Assembly (NCBI RefSeq): GCF_900454895.1
Contig: NZ_UGTA01000001.1
Location: 1,736,001 to 1,800,000 of the forward strand
From: Phocoenobacter uteri
Lineage (GTDB): Bacteria; Pseudomonadota; Gammaproteobacteria; Enterobacterales; Pasteurellaceae
Reading direction: 5' to 3'
Length of the DNA stretch: 64,000 nt
A model generated the notes under the pieces. That model ran no database searches and had not been told where the DNA came from. It was given only the letters and a program-made list of their open reading frames with translations. Position 1 is the first letter of the stretch. Each line of letters opens with the position of its first letter. A program made the position numbers and the translations under genes. Of the stretch, positions 1 through 9,391 are shown piece by piece.

Positions 1-1100
1 ATTGGGTGAATTAGGCTTACTACCATTTGGATGTTATCACCTGGCATTACCATTTCTACGCCTTCTGGTAATTCGATTGTACCAGTTACGTCAGTTGTAC
101 GGAAGTAGAACTGTGGACGGTAACCTTTGAAGAATGGAGTGTGACGACCACCTTCATCTTTGCTTAATACGTAAACTTCTGATGTGAAGTCTGTGTGTGG
201 TGTGATTGAACCTGGTTTAGCAAGTACTTGACCACGTTCGATTTCTTCACGTTTTGTACCACGTAATAATGCACCTACGTTCTCACCAGCACGACCTTCG
301 TCTAGTAATTTACGGAACATTTCAACACCAGTTACAACTGTTTTTGTTGTTTCTTTGATACCAACGATTTCTACTTCATCACCAGTACGGATGATACCAC
401 GCTCAACACGACCTGTTACTACTGTACCACGACCTGAAATTGAGAATACATCTTCAATTGGTAATAAGAATGGTTGGTCAATTGCACGCTCTGGCTCTGG
501 AATGTAGCTGTCTAAGTGTGCTGCTAATTCTAAGATTTTTTCTTCCCACTCTGCTTCGCCTTCTAACGCTTTTAACGCTGAACCACGAACGATTGGTGTA
601 TCATCACCTGGGAAGTCATAGTCTGAAAGAAGTTCACGAACTTCCATTTCAACTAATTCTAATAATTCTTCATCATCTACCATATCACATTTGTTTAAGA
701 ATACGATGATGTAAGGAACACCTACTTGGCGACCTAATAAGATGTGCTCACGTGTTTGTGGCATTGGACCATCTGTTGCAGCTACTACTAAGATTGCTCC
801 GTCCATTTGTGCAGCACCTGTGATCATGTTTTTCACATAGTCCGCGTGTCCTGGACAGTCAACGTGTGCATAGTGACGAGTTTCTGTATCATATTCAACG
901 TGTGAAGTATTGATAGTAATACCACGTGCTTTTTCTTCTGGTGCGTTATCGATTTGTGAAAAATCGCGTTTTTCTCCACCAAACTGTTTAGAAAGTACTG
1001 CTGTGATTGCAGCAGTTAAAGTTGTTTTACCGTGGTCAACGTGGCCGATTGTTCCCACGTTTACGTGCGGTTTTGTACGTTCAAATTTTTGTTTAGACAT
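1..1100 (-). CDS. tuf: Elongation factor Tu, 3' end outside window
   Basis: EF-Tu is the GTPase that delivers aminoacyl-tRNA to the ribosome. About 366 of roughly 394 residues are present, and the C-terminus runs off the left edge. The N-terminus reads MSKQKFERTKPHVNVGTIGH, followed by the P-loop GHVDHGKTT, the switch region RGITIN, DCPGH and NKCDM. The protein is certain. The gene lies directly downstream of four tRNA genes on the same strand, the classical thrU-tyrU-glyT-thrT-tufB arrangement of gammaproteobacteria, so this corresponds to tufB. It is probably co-transcribed with the tRNAs from the promoter near 1640. Confidence 0.98.
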   Translation of the reverse strand, partial: MSKQKFERTKPHVNVGTIGHVDHGKTTLTAAITAVLSKQFGGEKRDFSQIDNAPEEKARGITINTSHVEYDTETRHYAHVDCPGHADYVKNMITGAAQMDGAILVVAATDGPMPQTREHILLGRQVGVPYIIVFLNKCDMVDDEELLELVEMEVRELLSDYDFPGDDTPIVRGSALKALEGEAEWEEKILELAAHLDSYIPEPERAIDQPFLLPIEDVFSISGRGTVVTGRVERGIIRTGDEVEIVGIKETTKTVVTGVEMFRKLLDEGRAGENVGALLRGTKREEIERGQVLAKPGSITPHTDFTSEVYVLSKDEGGRHTPFFKGYRPQFYFRTTDVTGTIELPEGVEMVMPGDNIQMVVSLIHP

Positions 1101-1216
1101 TATAAAGTCCCTCTAAAAACAAACACGGTTACAATGGTAGTTACCACATTAACCAAATAAAAATAAATTCGCTGAGTTTCTATTATAACACTAAAATAAG
1201 GAAAGTAAAAAGAAGA

Positions 1217-1292
1217 TGGTGCTGATAGGCGGATTTGAACCGCCGACCTCACCCTTACCAAGGGTGTGCTCTACCAACTGAGCCATATCAGC
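1217..1292 (-). tRNA. tRNA-Thr (GGT)
   Basis: A 76-nt cloverleaf with encoded CCA. The anticodon loop TTGGTAA gives anticodon GGT. It is the last of four tRNAs before tuf, separated from the tuf start by about 117 bases. Confidence 0.96.
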
Positions 1293-1297
1293 GACAC

Positions 1298-1372
<75 letters not shown>

Positions 1373-1410
1373 ATCGTAAAATTTATCTGTCCTATTAGCG
1401 TAAATAGAAA

Positions 1411-1495
1411 TGGTGGAGGGAGAAGGATTCGAACCTTCGAAGGCTGAGCCAACAGATTTACAGTCTGCCCCCTTTGGCCGCTCGGGAACCCCTCC
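1411..1495 (-). tRNA. tRNA-Tyr (GTA)
   Basis: An 85-nt class II tRNA with a long variable arm. The anticodon is GTA, CCA is encoded, and the 5' end is GGAGGGGTTCCCGAG. It is the second gene of the tRNA-tuf transcript. Confidence 0.96.
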
Positions 1496-1526
1496 ACGAT
1501 TAAAGATACTTGTTTACAGAATTAAA

Positions 1527-1602
<76 letters not shown>

Positions 1603-1624
1603 ATTGCGTAAGCAAGTGGTGCGT

Positions 1625-1652
1625 ATTATAGGAATTTTAAAAAAGTGTGCAA
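1625..1652 (-). promoter_or_regulatory. Stable-RNA type promoter of the tRNA-tuf operon
   Basis: On the minus strand there is a -35 box TTGCAC (1652-1647), a 16-base spacer and a perfect -10 TATAAT (1630-1625), followed by the GC-rich discriminator ACGC. It is almost the same sequence as the promoter upstream of the 16S gene at 57253-57280, which suggests shared growth-rate control. Confidence 0.8.
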
Positions 1653-1832
1653 GTGTTTTTTTTAAAAATTTTCTATTTTTTTGATCTTTTGCTGATTTAA
1701 TAAACCAAATGTTGAATTTTTGACTATTTTTTGGCTTTTTTGATAAATTTGCCCCTTTTATTCTGTAATATTCTTTCTTTTAAATCTTATTAAATATACA
1801 ATTTAACACAGACTTTTTTATAACAAAAAATT

Positions 1833-2771
1833 ATGTATTCAAAAGAAACCAACAATTTGACTCCCTTTTTAACTTTTAATCGCCAGCAATGGGCTGAATT
1901 AAGAAAATCCGTTCCCCTAAAATTAACAGAACAAGATTTAAAACCCTTACTCGGTTTTGATGAAGATCTTTCTTTAACTGAGGTGAGTACAATCTATTTG
2001 CCCTTAGCACGTTTAATCAATTACTACATTGATGAAAATATTCAGCGTCAGGCAGTACTACATCGTTTTCTTGGTGTCGAATCACAGAAGTTTCCTTATA
2101 TCATTAGCCTTGCTGGAAGTGTTTCAGTAGGCAAAAGTACCTCAGCTCGTATCTTACAAGCACTTCTCTCTCAATGGCCTCAAGAAAGAAAGGTTTCACT
2201 TGTTACAACTGATGGTTTTTTATACCCTCTTGCAAAATTAACAGAAAAAAATCTTTTAAACAAAAAAGGGTTTCCAGAATCTTATGATACACAACGCTTA
2301 ATTCAGTTTGTCTCTGACGTAAAATCAGGCAAACCTAAGGTTACAGCCCCAGTTTATTCGCACCTTACCTATGATATTATTCCTGATACTTTTGAAACAG
2401 TGGATCAACCTGATATTCTCATTTTAGAAGGGCTAAACGTGCTACAAACAGGGATAAAATCAAATAACGTCTTTGTTTCAGATTTAGTGGACTTCTCTAT
2501 TTATGTGGACGCTGATGAAAAATATTTAAAAGAATGGTACGTCAATCGCTTTTTAAAATTCCGACGTGGGGCATTTGCGGATCCAAATTCTTATTTTCAT
2601 CACTACTCTCAATTATCAGAAAAAGAAGCCATTGAAACAGCATCAAGAATATGGGATGAAATCAACGGCTTAAATTTACATAAAAATATCTTACCAACAC
2701 GAGAAAGAGCAAATCTTATTTTGACAAAAGGCATCAATCATCAAGTAGAAACCGTAAAATTACGTAAGTAA
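1833..2771 (+). CDS. coaA: Pantothenate kinase, type I
   Basis: Phosphorylates pantothenate with ATP, the first and feedback-regulated step of coenzyme A synthesis. The 312 residues match the usual 310-320. The P-loop GSVSVGKS lies at about residues 95-102, then TTDGFLYP and the LEGLNVLQ segment typical of bacterial CoaA in the P-loop kinase superfamily. No clear ribosome binding site is seen before the ATG. The position beside the tRNA-tufB cluster on the opposite strand is the same as in E. coli. Confidence 0.96.
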   Translation: MYSKETNNLTPFLTFNRQQWAELRKSVPLKLTEQDLKPLLGFDEDLSLTEVSTIYLPLARLINYYIDENIQRQAVLHRFLGVESQKFPYIISLAGSVSVGKSTSARILQALLSQWPQERKVSLVTTDGFLYPLAKLTEKNLLNKKGFPESYDTQRLIQFVSDVKSGKPKVTAPVYSHLTYDIIPDTFETVDQPDILILEGLNVLQTGIKSNNVFVSDLVDFSIYVDADEKYLKEWYVNRFLKFRRGAFADPNSYFHHYSQLSEKEAIETASRIWDEINGLNLHKNILPTRERANLILTKGINHQVETVKLRK

Positions 2772-2818
2772 GCGGTCACTTTTTTACTAAAATTTACAAA
2801 AATAAAAGGAATAATAAA

Positions 2819-3703
2819 ATGGCGTGGATTCAAATTCGCTTAAATAGTACAGACGATAAAGCAGAGCAAATCAGTGAGTTTTTTGAAGAATGGGGTGCGG
2901 TATCTATCACTTATATGGATAGCCAAGACACCCCTATTTTTGAACCTTTACCCGGTGAAACGCGTTTATGGGGCAATACCGATGTGGTGGCATTATTTGA
3001 CGCAGAAATGGAGATGAAACCAATCATCACTGCTCTACAACAAAGTGGCATTATCGAGCCTGATTTTGCCTATAAAATCGAACAAATTGAAGATAAAGAT
3101 TGGGAACGTGAATGGATGGATAACTTCCATCCAATGCAATTCGGCGAGCGTTTATGGATTTGTCCAAGCTGGCGTGAAGTGCCTGATCCAAATGCGGTAA
3201 ATGTGATGCTTGATCCTGGTTTAGCTTTCGGAACAGGTACACACCCAACCACAGAATTGTGTTTACGTTGGTTAGACAGCCTAGATTTAGAAGGCAAAAC
3301 AGTGATTGATTTTGGTTGTGGTTCAGGTATTTTAGCGATTGCTGCCTTAAAATTAGGGGCTAAATCAGTAATTGGGATTGATATTGATCCACAAGCAATC
3401 ACGGCAAGTAAAATGAATGCAGAACAAAATGGTGTTTCGGATAAATTGGAATTATATTTGCCAGAAGATCAACCACAAGATTTACAAGCTGACGTCGTCG
3501 TTGCCAATATTCTTGCAGGTCCATTAAAAGAGCTTGCTCCATTGATTATTAACTTAGTGAAGCCACAAGGTCTATTAGGGCTTTCAGGGATTTTAACCAC
3601 TCAAGCGGAATCAGTTTGTGAGGCATATCAGCAAGATTATCAATTAGATCCTGTAGCAGAAAAAGAAGAATGGTGTCGCATTACAGGTATTAAAAGAGGG
3701 TAA
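2819..3703 (+). CDS. prmA: Ribosomal protein L11 methyltransferase
   Basis: Trimethylates lysines and the N-terminus of ribosomal protein L11 using S-adenosylmethionine. The 294 residues equal the family length. There is an N-terminal L11-recognition domain and a C-terminal Rossmann methyltransferase with the SAM motif VIDFGCGSG near residue 161 and an acidic DIDPQA strand end. The start is preceded by AAGGAAT. The stop lies one base before the aroQ start, so the two are probably co-transcribed. Confidence 0.96.
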   Translation: MAWIQIRLNSTDDKAEQISEFFEEWGAVSITYMDSQDTPIFEPLPGETRLWGNTDVVALFDAEMEMKPIITALQQSGIIEPDFAYKIEQIEDKDWEREWMDNFHPMQFGERLWICPSWREVPDPNAVNVMLDPGLAFGTGTHPTTELCLRWLDSLDLEGKTVIDFGCGSGILAIAALKLGAKSVIGIDIDPQAITASKMNAEQNGVSDKLELYLPEDQPQDLQADVVVANILAGPLKELAPLIINLVKPQGLLGLSGILTTQAESVCEAYQQDYQLDPVAEKEEWCRITGIKRG

Positions 3704-3704
3704 A

Positions 3705-4142
3705 ATGAAAAAAATCCTTTTATTAAATGGTCCAAATTTGAATATGTTAGGAAAACGTGAGCCTGAAATTTATGGCTCGCTAACCCTTACTGACATTGAA
3801 AAAAATCTGCAACATTTAGCACAACAAAAAGGTGTGGCACTTGATTGCTTTCAAGCAAATAGCGAAGAAGCGTTAATCGATCGCATTCATCAGAGTTTTG
3901 AAAAAGTGGATTTTATCCTATTTAATCCAGCCGCCTTTACACACACCAGTGTTGCTTTACGAGATGCTCTGCTTGCTGTGGCGATTCCTTTTGTGGAAAT
4001 TCATTTGTCGAATGTACATTCTCGCGAACCATTTCGCCATCACTCTTATTTTAGTGATATCGCACAAGCGGTCATTTGTGGCTGCGGAGCAAAAAGCTAT
4101 GAATATGCCTTAGATTTTGCTACAACAAAATTAAATCCATAA
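3705..4142 (+). CDS. aroQ: 3-dehydroquinate dehydratase, type II
   Basis: Converts 3-dehydroquinate to 3-dehydroshikimate in the shikimate pathway. The 145 residues are the type II size. Visible family segments are LLNGPNLNMLGKREPEIYG, with the catalytic Tyr in EIYG, FNPAAFTHTS, and EIHLSNVHSREPFRHHS, which holds the catalytic His. It directly follows prmA and carries a perfect uptake signal inside the coding region at 4064-4073. Confidence 0.96.
   Translation: MKKILLLNGPNLNMLGKREPEIYGSLTLTDIEKNLQHLAQQKGVALDCFQANSEEALIDRIHQSFEKVDFILFNPAAFTHTSVALRDALLAVAIPFVEIHLSNVHSREPFRHHSYFSDIAQAVICGCGAKSYEYALDFATTKLNP
4064..4073 (+). repeat. DNA uptake signal core, ACAAGCGGTC
   Basis: A perfect Apl-type uptake signal core inside aroQ. 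Other perfect cores occur at 33235, 45697 (with its inverse at 45746) and 58620. Many degenerate copies (AAGCGGT or ACCGCTT) lie between genes. Confidence 0.8.
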
Positions 4143-4148
4143 GTTAAT

Positions 4149-4180
4149 AATAAGCTGATACTAAATATCAGCTTATTTTT
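4149..4180. terminator. Rho-independent terminator between aroQ and xerC
   Basis: The hairpin AATAAGCTGATA / TATCAGCTTATT is followed by a T run on the plus strand. The genes converge here and the A run on the left side may let it act in both directions. Confidence 0.75.
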
Positions 4181-5087
4181 TACGCTTAGAGCGTGGATGC
4201 GTCGCGTCATAGACTGTTGCAAGATGTTGAAAATCTAAATGGGTATAAATTTGTGTGGTGGATAAGCTACTATGCCCTAATAACTCTTGCACCGCACGCA
4301 AATCTCCACTACCTTCAAGCATTTGTGTGGCGAAAGAGTGGCGTAATTTATGGGGGTGCAAATGGGTATCTAAGCCTTGTTTTTGTCCCCATTTTTTCAT
4401 AATCAGCTGAATGGATCGTACCGAAATACGTTCGCCACGCTGATTTAAAAACAACGCATTATCTTTAGGTTGATAGTTAAGACGTTGTACCAACCATTGT
4501 TGCAATACTTCTATCGCTTTTGAACCAACAGGTAAAATTCGCTCTTTGCTTCCTTTACCCAACACTCGCACTTCCCTTGCATTCAAATCAATATCACCTA
4601 AATCTATCGTTTGTAGCTCGCTTAAACGTAGTCCAGAGCTATACATCAACTCCATCATCGCTAAATCCCGCCAATCATTTGGCGTTTGTGGTGTGGTATC
4701 AAGCAAATGGCTAAGTTGCTCCGCATCAATATTTTTAGGTAAATGTTTCGGTTGTTTTGGGGCTTTGATCCCCTGTGCTGGATTGACGGTCATTTTACCA
4801 ACGCTAATCAAATAGCTAAAAAATTGACGTAATGCGGAAAGACGCAAACTGATACTTTTGGCACTTAATTCTGCTTTATGGCTTTGGGTTAAAATCCAAC
4901 GCACCGTACTAGGCTCAACGTCCTGCCATTTGGTAATTTCTGCTTGCACCAATAATTCTGTAATCGCTTTAAGCTGACGTTGATAATTTTTAATGGTATG
5001 CTCGCTTGCCTGACGTTCAATACGCAAAAAATCCCAATAAGGTTGGGTTTCAGCGAGTAATTGTTGAATTTGGAGTTTGTTTGGCAT
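4173..5087 (-). CDS. xerC: Site-specific tyrosine recombinase XerC
   Basis: Resolves chromosome dimers at dif together with XerD. From the Met at 5087 it has 304 residues, close to the usual 300. An upstream in-frame Met at 5117 would add ten residues, and neither start has a clear ribosome binding site. The N-terminal SAM-like domain is followed by the catalytic domain with SGLRLSEL, the HPHKLRHSFAT box and LGHSSLSTTQIYTH, which holds the nucleophilic Tyr. XerC rather than XerD is inferred from overall resemblance. Confidence 0.85.
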   Translation of the reverse strand: MPNKLQIQQLLAETQPYWDFLRIERQASEHTIKNYQRQLKAITELLVQAEITKWQDVEPSTVRWILTQSHKAELSAKSISLRLSALRQFFSYLISVGKMTVNPAQGIKAPKQPKHLPKNIDAEQLSHLLDTTPQTPNDWRDLAMMELMYSSGLRLSELQTIDLGDIDLNAREVRVLGKGSKERILPVGSKAIEVLQQWLVQRLNYQPKDNALFLNQRGERISVRSIQLIMKKWGQKQGLDTHLHPHKLRHSFATQMLEGSGDLRAVQELLGHSSLSTTQIYTHLDFQHLATVYDATHPRSKRKK

Positions 5088-5133
5088 TTTATAAACCACA
5101 TTGAAATCAATACGCAAAATCTAATGATTAAAA

Positions 5134-5230
5134 TGTAGGGGAGGATTAAACGAAGTGCATATCCGCCCGCTCTCTTGTCTATTTATCGGGCGGATATGCG
5201 TTCGCGTTGCTCTCTTAATCCGCCCCTACA
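5134..5230. repeat. REP-like doublet element with nested palindromes
   Basis: A 97-bp element bounded by TGTAGGGG and CCCCTACA. Inside, a perfect 13-base inverted repeat GCATATCCGCCCG (5157-5169) / CGGGCGGATATGC (5187-5199) forms a strong hairpin, and outer arms GATTAA / TTAATC pair as well. It shares ends, length and internal words with the element at 39039-39138, next to a RAYT transposase gene. It lies between xerC and an unknown membrane protein. Confidence 0.7.
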
Positions 5231-5266
5231 TTAAATTTTTGCAAAACCTTAAAAAAATTTGACCGC

Positions 5267-5740
5267 TTAAATAAACCAAGTCATCGGATTTATATCTTTT
5301 TGTTTATAAAGTTTAATCATTCCGTTTAATATTCGAATGATACACCAAAGTACACACGAAATTGTAAAAACAGGAGTTATAAAAATAGGAAGAGATAATA
5401 AAAAATTCTCCCAGTAATTATCAACATAAAGACTTTGAAGAGAAAGTAAAATTGTAATACAAAAATAAATAAAAATAAGAAAAGCCATGCAAAAAACAAT
5501 CAAAAAAGTTCTTATTAAATAATCTAAATGATTATCATAGATTGTTTTATTTTTTTCATCTAATTTTGCATAGGCAATAAATAGAGCAATCACTGTTGGA
5601 ATTAACACTATCCTAATCGGAAAGCCATACAAAAAACTTATCAAAAAATTAGCAATACTCAATATAGCTAATATATAAGTGAGTATCACATAATTCCTTT
5701 TGGTTTTTAATAAAGTTTTATCACTAACAGCATTGCTCAT
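5267..5740 (-). CDS. Hypothetical membrane protein
   Basis: 157 residues that I do not recognise. Four hydrophobic stretches are visible, roughly residues 17-37, 40-57, 71-98 and 111-133, separated by short charged loops, so an integral inner-membrane protein is likely. There is no catalytic motif. It is AT-rich, lies between the REP-like element and ychF, and has no strong ribosome binding site. It could be a lineage-specific accessory gene. Confidence 0.6.
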   Translation of the reverse strand: MSNAVSDKTLLKTKRNYVILTYILAILSIANFLISFLYGFPIRIVLIPTVIALFIAYAKLDEKNKTIYDNHLDYLIRTFLIVFCMAFLIFIYFCITILLSLQSLYVDNYWENFLLSLPIFITPVFTISCVLWCIIRILNGMIKLYKQKDINPMTWFI

Positions 5741-5762
5741 ACTTTATCGGTTAAAAATAAAT

Positions 5763-6854
5763 TTAAACATTAAAACGGAAGTGCATTACATCGCCGTCTT
5801 GCACGATATATTCTTTCCCTTCTAAACGCCATTTACCTGCCTCTTTGGCACCGTTTTCGCCTTTGTATTGAATAAAGTCTTCGTAAGCAACCACTTCGGC
5901 ACGAATAAAGCCTTTTTCAAAGTCGGTGTGGATAACCGCGGCTGCTTTTGGAGCAGTTGCACCCACTGCCACTGTCCACGCACGTACTTCTTTTACGCCT
6001 GCAGTGAAATAAGTTTGTAAATTTAGCAATTTATAACCTGCTCGAATCACACGGTCTAAGCCTGATTCTTCAATGCCTAAATCTGCTAAGAATTCATCAC
6101 GCTCATCATCTTCAAGCTCTGCAATCTCAGATTCAATCGCTGCACAAACAGGTACAACAACCGCGTTTTCTTTGGCTGCGATTTCACGTACTTTATCTAA
6201 ATAAGGGTTATTTTCAAAACCGTCTTCGTTCACGTTTGCGATATACATCGTTGGTTTTAAGGTTAAGAAGTTATAACCTTTGATCGCAAACAGCTCATCT
6301 TTGTCTAAATCAATGCTACGGATCATTCCCGCCTCTGACACCACAGGTAAGATTTTTTGCATAATTGATAATTCAAATTGTGCGTCTTTATCACCACCTT
6401 TAGCACGTTTGTTTAAACGTTGAATCGCACGCTCACAGCTTTCTAAATCAGCTAACGCTAATTCAGTATTGATGATTTCAATATCTTCCGCTGGATCGAT
6501 TTTTCCTGCAACGTGAACAATATCATCATTTTCAAAACAACGCACAACGTGTCCGATTGCGTCTGTTTCACGAATATTTGCTAAGAATTTATTTCCTAAC
6601 CCTTCGCCTTTACTCGCCCCAGCCACTAAACCTGCGATATCCACAAATTCCATTGTAGTTGGTAATGTACGCTGTGGTTTTACAATTTCAGCCAACGCAT
6701 CTAAGCGTGGATCTGGCATCGGTACAACACCGGTATTTGGTTCAATAGTACAAAACGGATAGTTTGCCGCCTCAATACCTGCTTTTGTTAATGCGTTAAA
6801 AAGGGTTGATTTTCCTACATTTGGAAGACCGACAATCCCACACTTAAATCCCAT
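5763..6854 (-). CDS. ychF: Redox-responsive ATPase/GTPase YchF (Obg family)
   Basis: 363 residues, the exact family length. The G1 motif GLPNVGKST is at residues 8-16, followed by DIAGLVAGASKGEGLGN, and a C-terminal TGS domain ends the protein. YchF is an OLA1-type P-loop NTPase that prefers ATP and binds ribosomes. The start has an AAGGA ribosome binding site. It follows pth on the same strand by about 50 bases, the conserved pth-ychF operon. Confidence 0.96.
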   Translation of the reverse strand: MGFKCGIVGLPNVGKSTLFNALTKAGIEAANYPFCTIEPNTGVVPMPDPRLDALAEIVKPQRTLPTTMEFVDIAGLVAGASKGEGLGNKFLANIRETDAIGHVVRCFENDDIVHVAGKIDPAEDIEIINTELALADLESCERAIQRLNKRAKGGDKDAQFELSIMQKILPVVSEAGMIRSIDLDKDELFAIKGYNFLTLKPTMYIANVNEDGFENNPYLDKVREIAAKENAVVVPVCAAIESEIAELEDDERDEFLADLGIEESGLDRVIRAGYKLLNLQTYFTAGVKEVRAWTVAVGATAPKAAAVIHTDFEKGFIRAEVVAYEDFIQYKGENGAKEAGKWRLEGKEYIVQDGDVMHFRFNV

Positions 6855-6901
6855 AATTTTTCCTTACTTTTTGTAAATTTTTACTAAAATCTGACCGCTA
6901 T

Positions 6902-7492
6902 TTACGGCGTTGCTTTAAACCCATTTAAACGGTTCATCGCTTTTTCTACGCCGTCTTTAAATAAAATTTCTACCGCTCGAGTTGCCTCATCAACGGCTTC
7001 ATCAATTAACTTTTGATCGCTTGGCGATGGTTTGCCTAACACATAATTAGACACCATATTTTTATCACCCGGATGATCGATCCCAATTCGCACACGGTAG
7101 AAGTTTTTGCTATTGCCTAAACTCGCAATAATATCTTTCAAACCGTTATGCCCACCGTGTCCACCACCTTGCTTGATTTTTGCGACGCCACAAGGCAAAT
7201 CAAGTTCATCGTGTGCCACTAAAATTTCTTCGGGTTGAATACGATAAAAATTCGCTAACGCCCCAACCGCTTTACCACTTAAATTCATAAAAGTGGTTGG
7301 CACAAGCAAGCGTACTTCGCCTTGTGAAGTATTGATCTTCGCCACTTTTCCAAAAAATTTATTTTCTTCTTTTAAACTTGTATTAAATAAACGTGCAAGC
7401 TCACTGACCAACCATTCCCCTGCGTTGTGACGAGTACCTTCGTACTTTGCCCCTGGGTTCGCTAAACCAACAATCAATTTAATTTTTGACAC
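6902..7492 (-). CDS. pth: Peptidyl-tRNA hydrolase
   Basis: Releases peptides from peptidyl-tRNA that has dropped off ribosomes. 196 residues, the usual size. Motifs are GLANPG, GTRHNAG (catalytic His), FMNLSG, HDELDLP and GGGHGGHNGL. The start is a GTG preceded by AGAGA. It is the first gene of the pth-ychF pair. Confidence 0.96.
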   Translation of the reverse strand: MSKIKLIVGLANPGAKYEGTRHNAGEWLVSELARLFNTSLKEENKFFGKVAKINTSQGEVRLLVPTTFMNLSGKAVGALANFYRIQPEEILVAHDELDLPCGVAKIKQGGGHGGHNGLKDIIASLGNSKNFYRVRIGIDHPGDKNMVSNYVLGKPSPSDQKLIDEAVDEATRAVEILFKDGVEKAMNRLNGFKATP

Positions 7493-7607
7493 AGCATTCT
7501 CTTTGAATAATCAAACAAAGGTATATTGTATGGAAAATAGGGGATTTTAACAAGGTGATTTGATTTATATTATTTTTTGCAAATTTTAAAAATTTTTTTA
7601 CCGCTTG

Positions 7608-9350
7608 CTAAACCACATTTTCTTCATTGCGTAGTTGGTTTAAGAAATTCAGGTAGTGAGACATTAAGTCGTTGCTGTAAACCACGCCGATCAATTTAGG
7701 GTTATTTTCACCGTCTAGCACGGGGATAAAATTGATATGATTTTGTGGCATTGTTTCCATTGCTCGCCAAATTGATGAGGCTCGGTAAACAAATTCGGGG
7801 TTATTTTGGGTAATATCCGCGACAGTAAGCGTAGCTTGATCTTGTGGTGTATGGCGAGAAAGCTCAATATCCACCAAACGAATTTGCCCTACAAGGTAAT
7901 TATGTTCGTCAATCACACAGGCAACATTTTTGTAACTCGATAACATTTGCTGTTCGGCGGTGTCTAAATCAGTGGTGTTGATTATGGCTAAATAATCCTG
8001 TGAGATAATATTATTGATGCTGTGGGTTTCAGTATAAAGGCGATCTCGTCCGTGATCTAAATCTAAACCACGTGCTTTAAGCTGTAAATCAAAGAAGGAC
8101 GAGGTTCCCATAAAGCGATAAGCAGTAATATTCGCCATTACCACAGCAAGCATTACCACACTGGCAATTTGAAAATCTCCTGTGATTTCTAATGTGATTA
8201 AAATCATTGCAATAGGCGCACCGATAACCGCAGAAATCATCGCAGCCATCGTCGTAATAATGATGATATCAGAGGAGAAATAAAGTGAGGGGAAAAGTAA
8301 TTGCACCGCCCCCGCAATTAAGCCGCCAAGTGCCGCCCCTGTAAAAATCGTCGGTCCAAAAATCCCACCTGGTATGCCAAAACCAAAAGTGAGTACGGTT
8401 GCCGCCCCTTTCGCCATAAAAATAATAAATAATGCAATTAAGGTATAGTTATGCCCTGTCACTAAAGCATTCATTACGTTTAAACTACTGCCCGCAGCTT
8501 CTGGCACATTTGCGATAATGAGAGAGGTTAAAACACCTGCAATGAGCAGTTGATAAAACATTCCTAGTTTGATTTTAGCGTTAAAACGTTGCACCCACAT
8601 TATGTGGCGAATTTGCATAATACCGATAAATGCGGCGATAATTCCCCCGAGTGCGGCGATAAAATAGGTGCTAACGCTAAATGAATAGTGGCTAGGTAAA
8701 TTGAAAAAAATCGCTTTATCGAAGAGTTTACTGCTCACCACATAACCCGTTACGGCTGAGATTGTAATAGGTGCGAAGGCTCGAATAGAAAAAAAGCGTA
8801 ATAAAACTTCGTGCACAAAAATAACGGCACCAAGTGGCGAGTGAAAAATCGCTGCAATCGCTGCCGCCGCCCCACAACCAATGCTGATATAACGATGTAT
8901 CGGACGAACGCCACTTAATTTATGAAATAATGCCCCAGCCCCACTGCCAAGCTGAACCGTTGGGGAATAATAGCCAACGGAAAAACCAAAACCGATAGAA
9001 AAAATTGAGGCAAAGGTTGAAAACAAAGAGGATTTTGCGTCTATTTCACCGTTTCGAGTATGGATCGCAGAAATCAAATCTGTTGGACTATGCTGACGAT
9101 GTTCAGGAATTTTTTGCAGAATATAATAGAGAATAGGGCAAGCAATGATAGGCCCTAAAGCAAAAAGCAACCACTGGGGGATAAATGCAAGTAAGTGGTT
9201 ATCCTTCTGCCAATAATTAGCTAATAAGTGGAAACTTTTTTCATAGGCAGCGGCAATCAATGCCACCACAACGCCCAGTATAATGGCGTAAATAATCACG
9301 CCAATACTGTGAAAAACATCTTGTTTATTTAATCTAAAATCATTAAACAT
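7608..9350 (-). CDS. clcA: ClC family chloride channel/transporter with CBS domains
   Basis: 580 residues in two parts. The N-terminal two thirds is a ClC membrane domain with about ten helices and the anion-path motifs GSGAG and GIPGGIFGPT. The C-terminal third has two CBS repeats that probably sense nucleotides. A Glu follows the selectivity filter region less clearly than in E. coli ClcA, so exchanger versus channel mode is not decided here. Likely role: chloride/proton movement across the inner membrane. It is transcribed in the same direction as oxyR upstream. Confidence 0.85.
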   Translation of the reverse strand: MFNDFRLNKQDVFHSIGVIIYAIILGVVVALIAAAYEKSFHLLANYWQKDNHLLAFIPQWLLFALGPIIACPILYYILQKIPEHRQHSPTDLISAIHTRNGEIDAKSSLFSTFASIFSIGFGFSVGYYSPTVQLGSGAGALFHKLSGVRPIHRYISIGCGAAAAIAAIFHSPLGAVIFVHEVLLRFFSIRAFAPITISAVTGYVVSSKLFDKAIFFNLPSHYSFSVSTYFIAALGGIIAAFIGIMQIRHIMWVQRFNAKIKLGMFYQLLIAGVLTSLIIANVPEAAGSSLNVMNALVTGHNYTLIALFIIFMAKGAATVLTFGFGIPGGIFGPTIFTGAALGGLIAGAVQLLFPSLYFSSDIIIITTMAAMISAVIGAPIAMILITLEITGDFQIASVVMLAVVMANITAYRFMGTSSFFDLQLKARGLDLDHGRDRLYTETHSINNIISQDYLAIINTTDLDTAEQQMLSSYKNVACVIDEHNYLVGQIRLVDIELSRHTPQDQATLTVADITQNNPEFVYRASSIWRAMETMPQNHINFIPVLDGENNPKLIGVVYSNDLMSHYLNFLNQLRNEENVV

Positions 9351-9391
9351 AATGTGTAAAAAATGAAAAAAATTTAACCGCTTATTTGAGA

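Noticed and set aside
440..1116. Plus-strand open frames near the left edge
   Set aside because: They are antisense to tuf, whose reading frame is certain.
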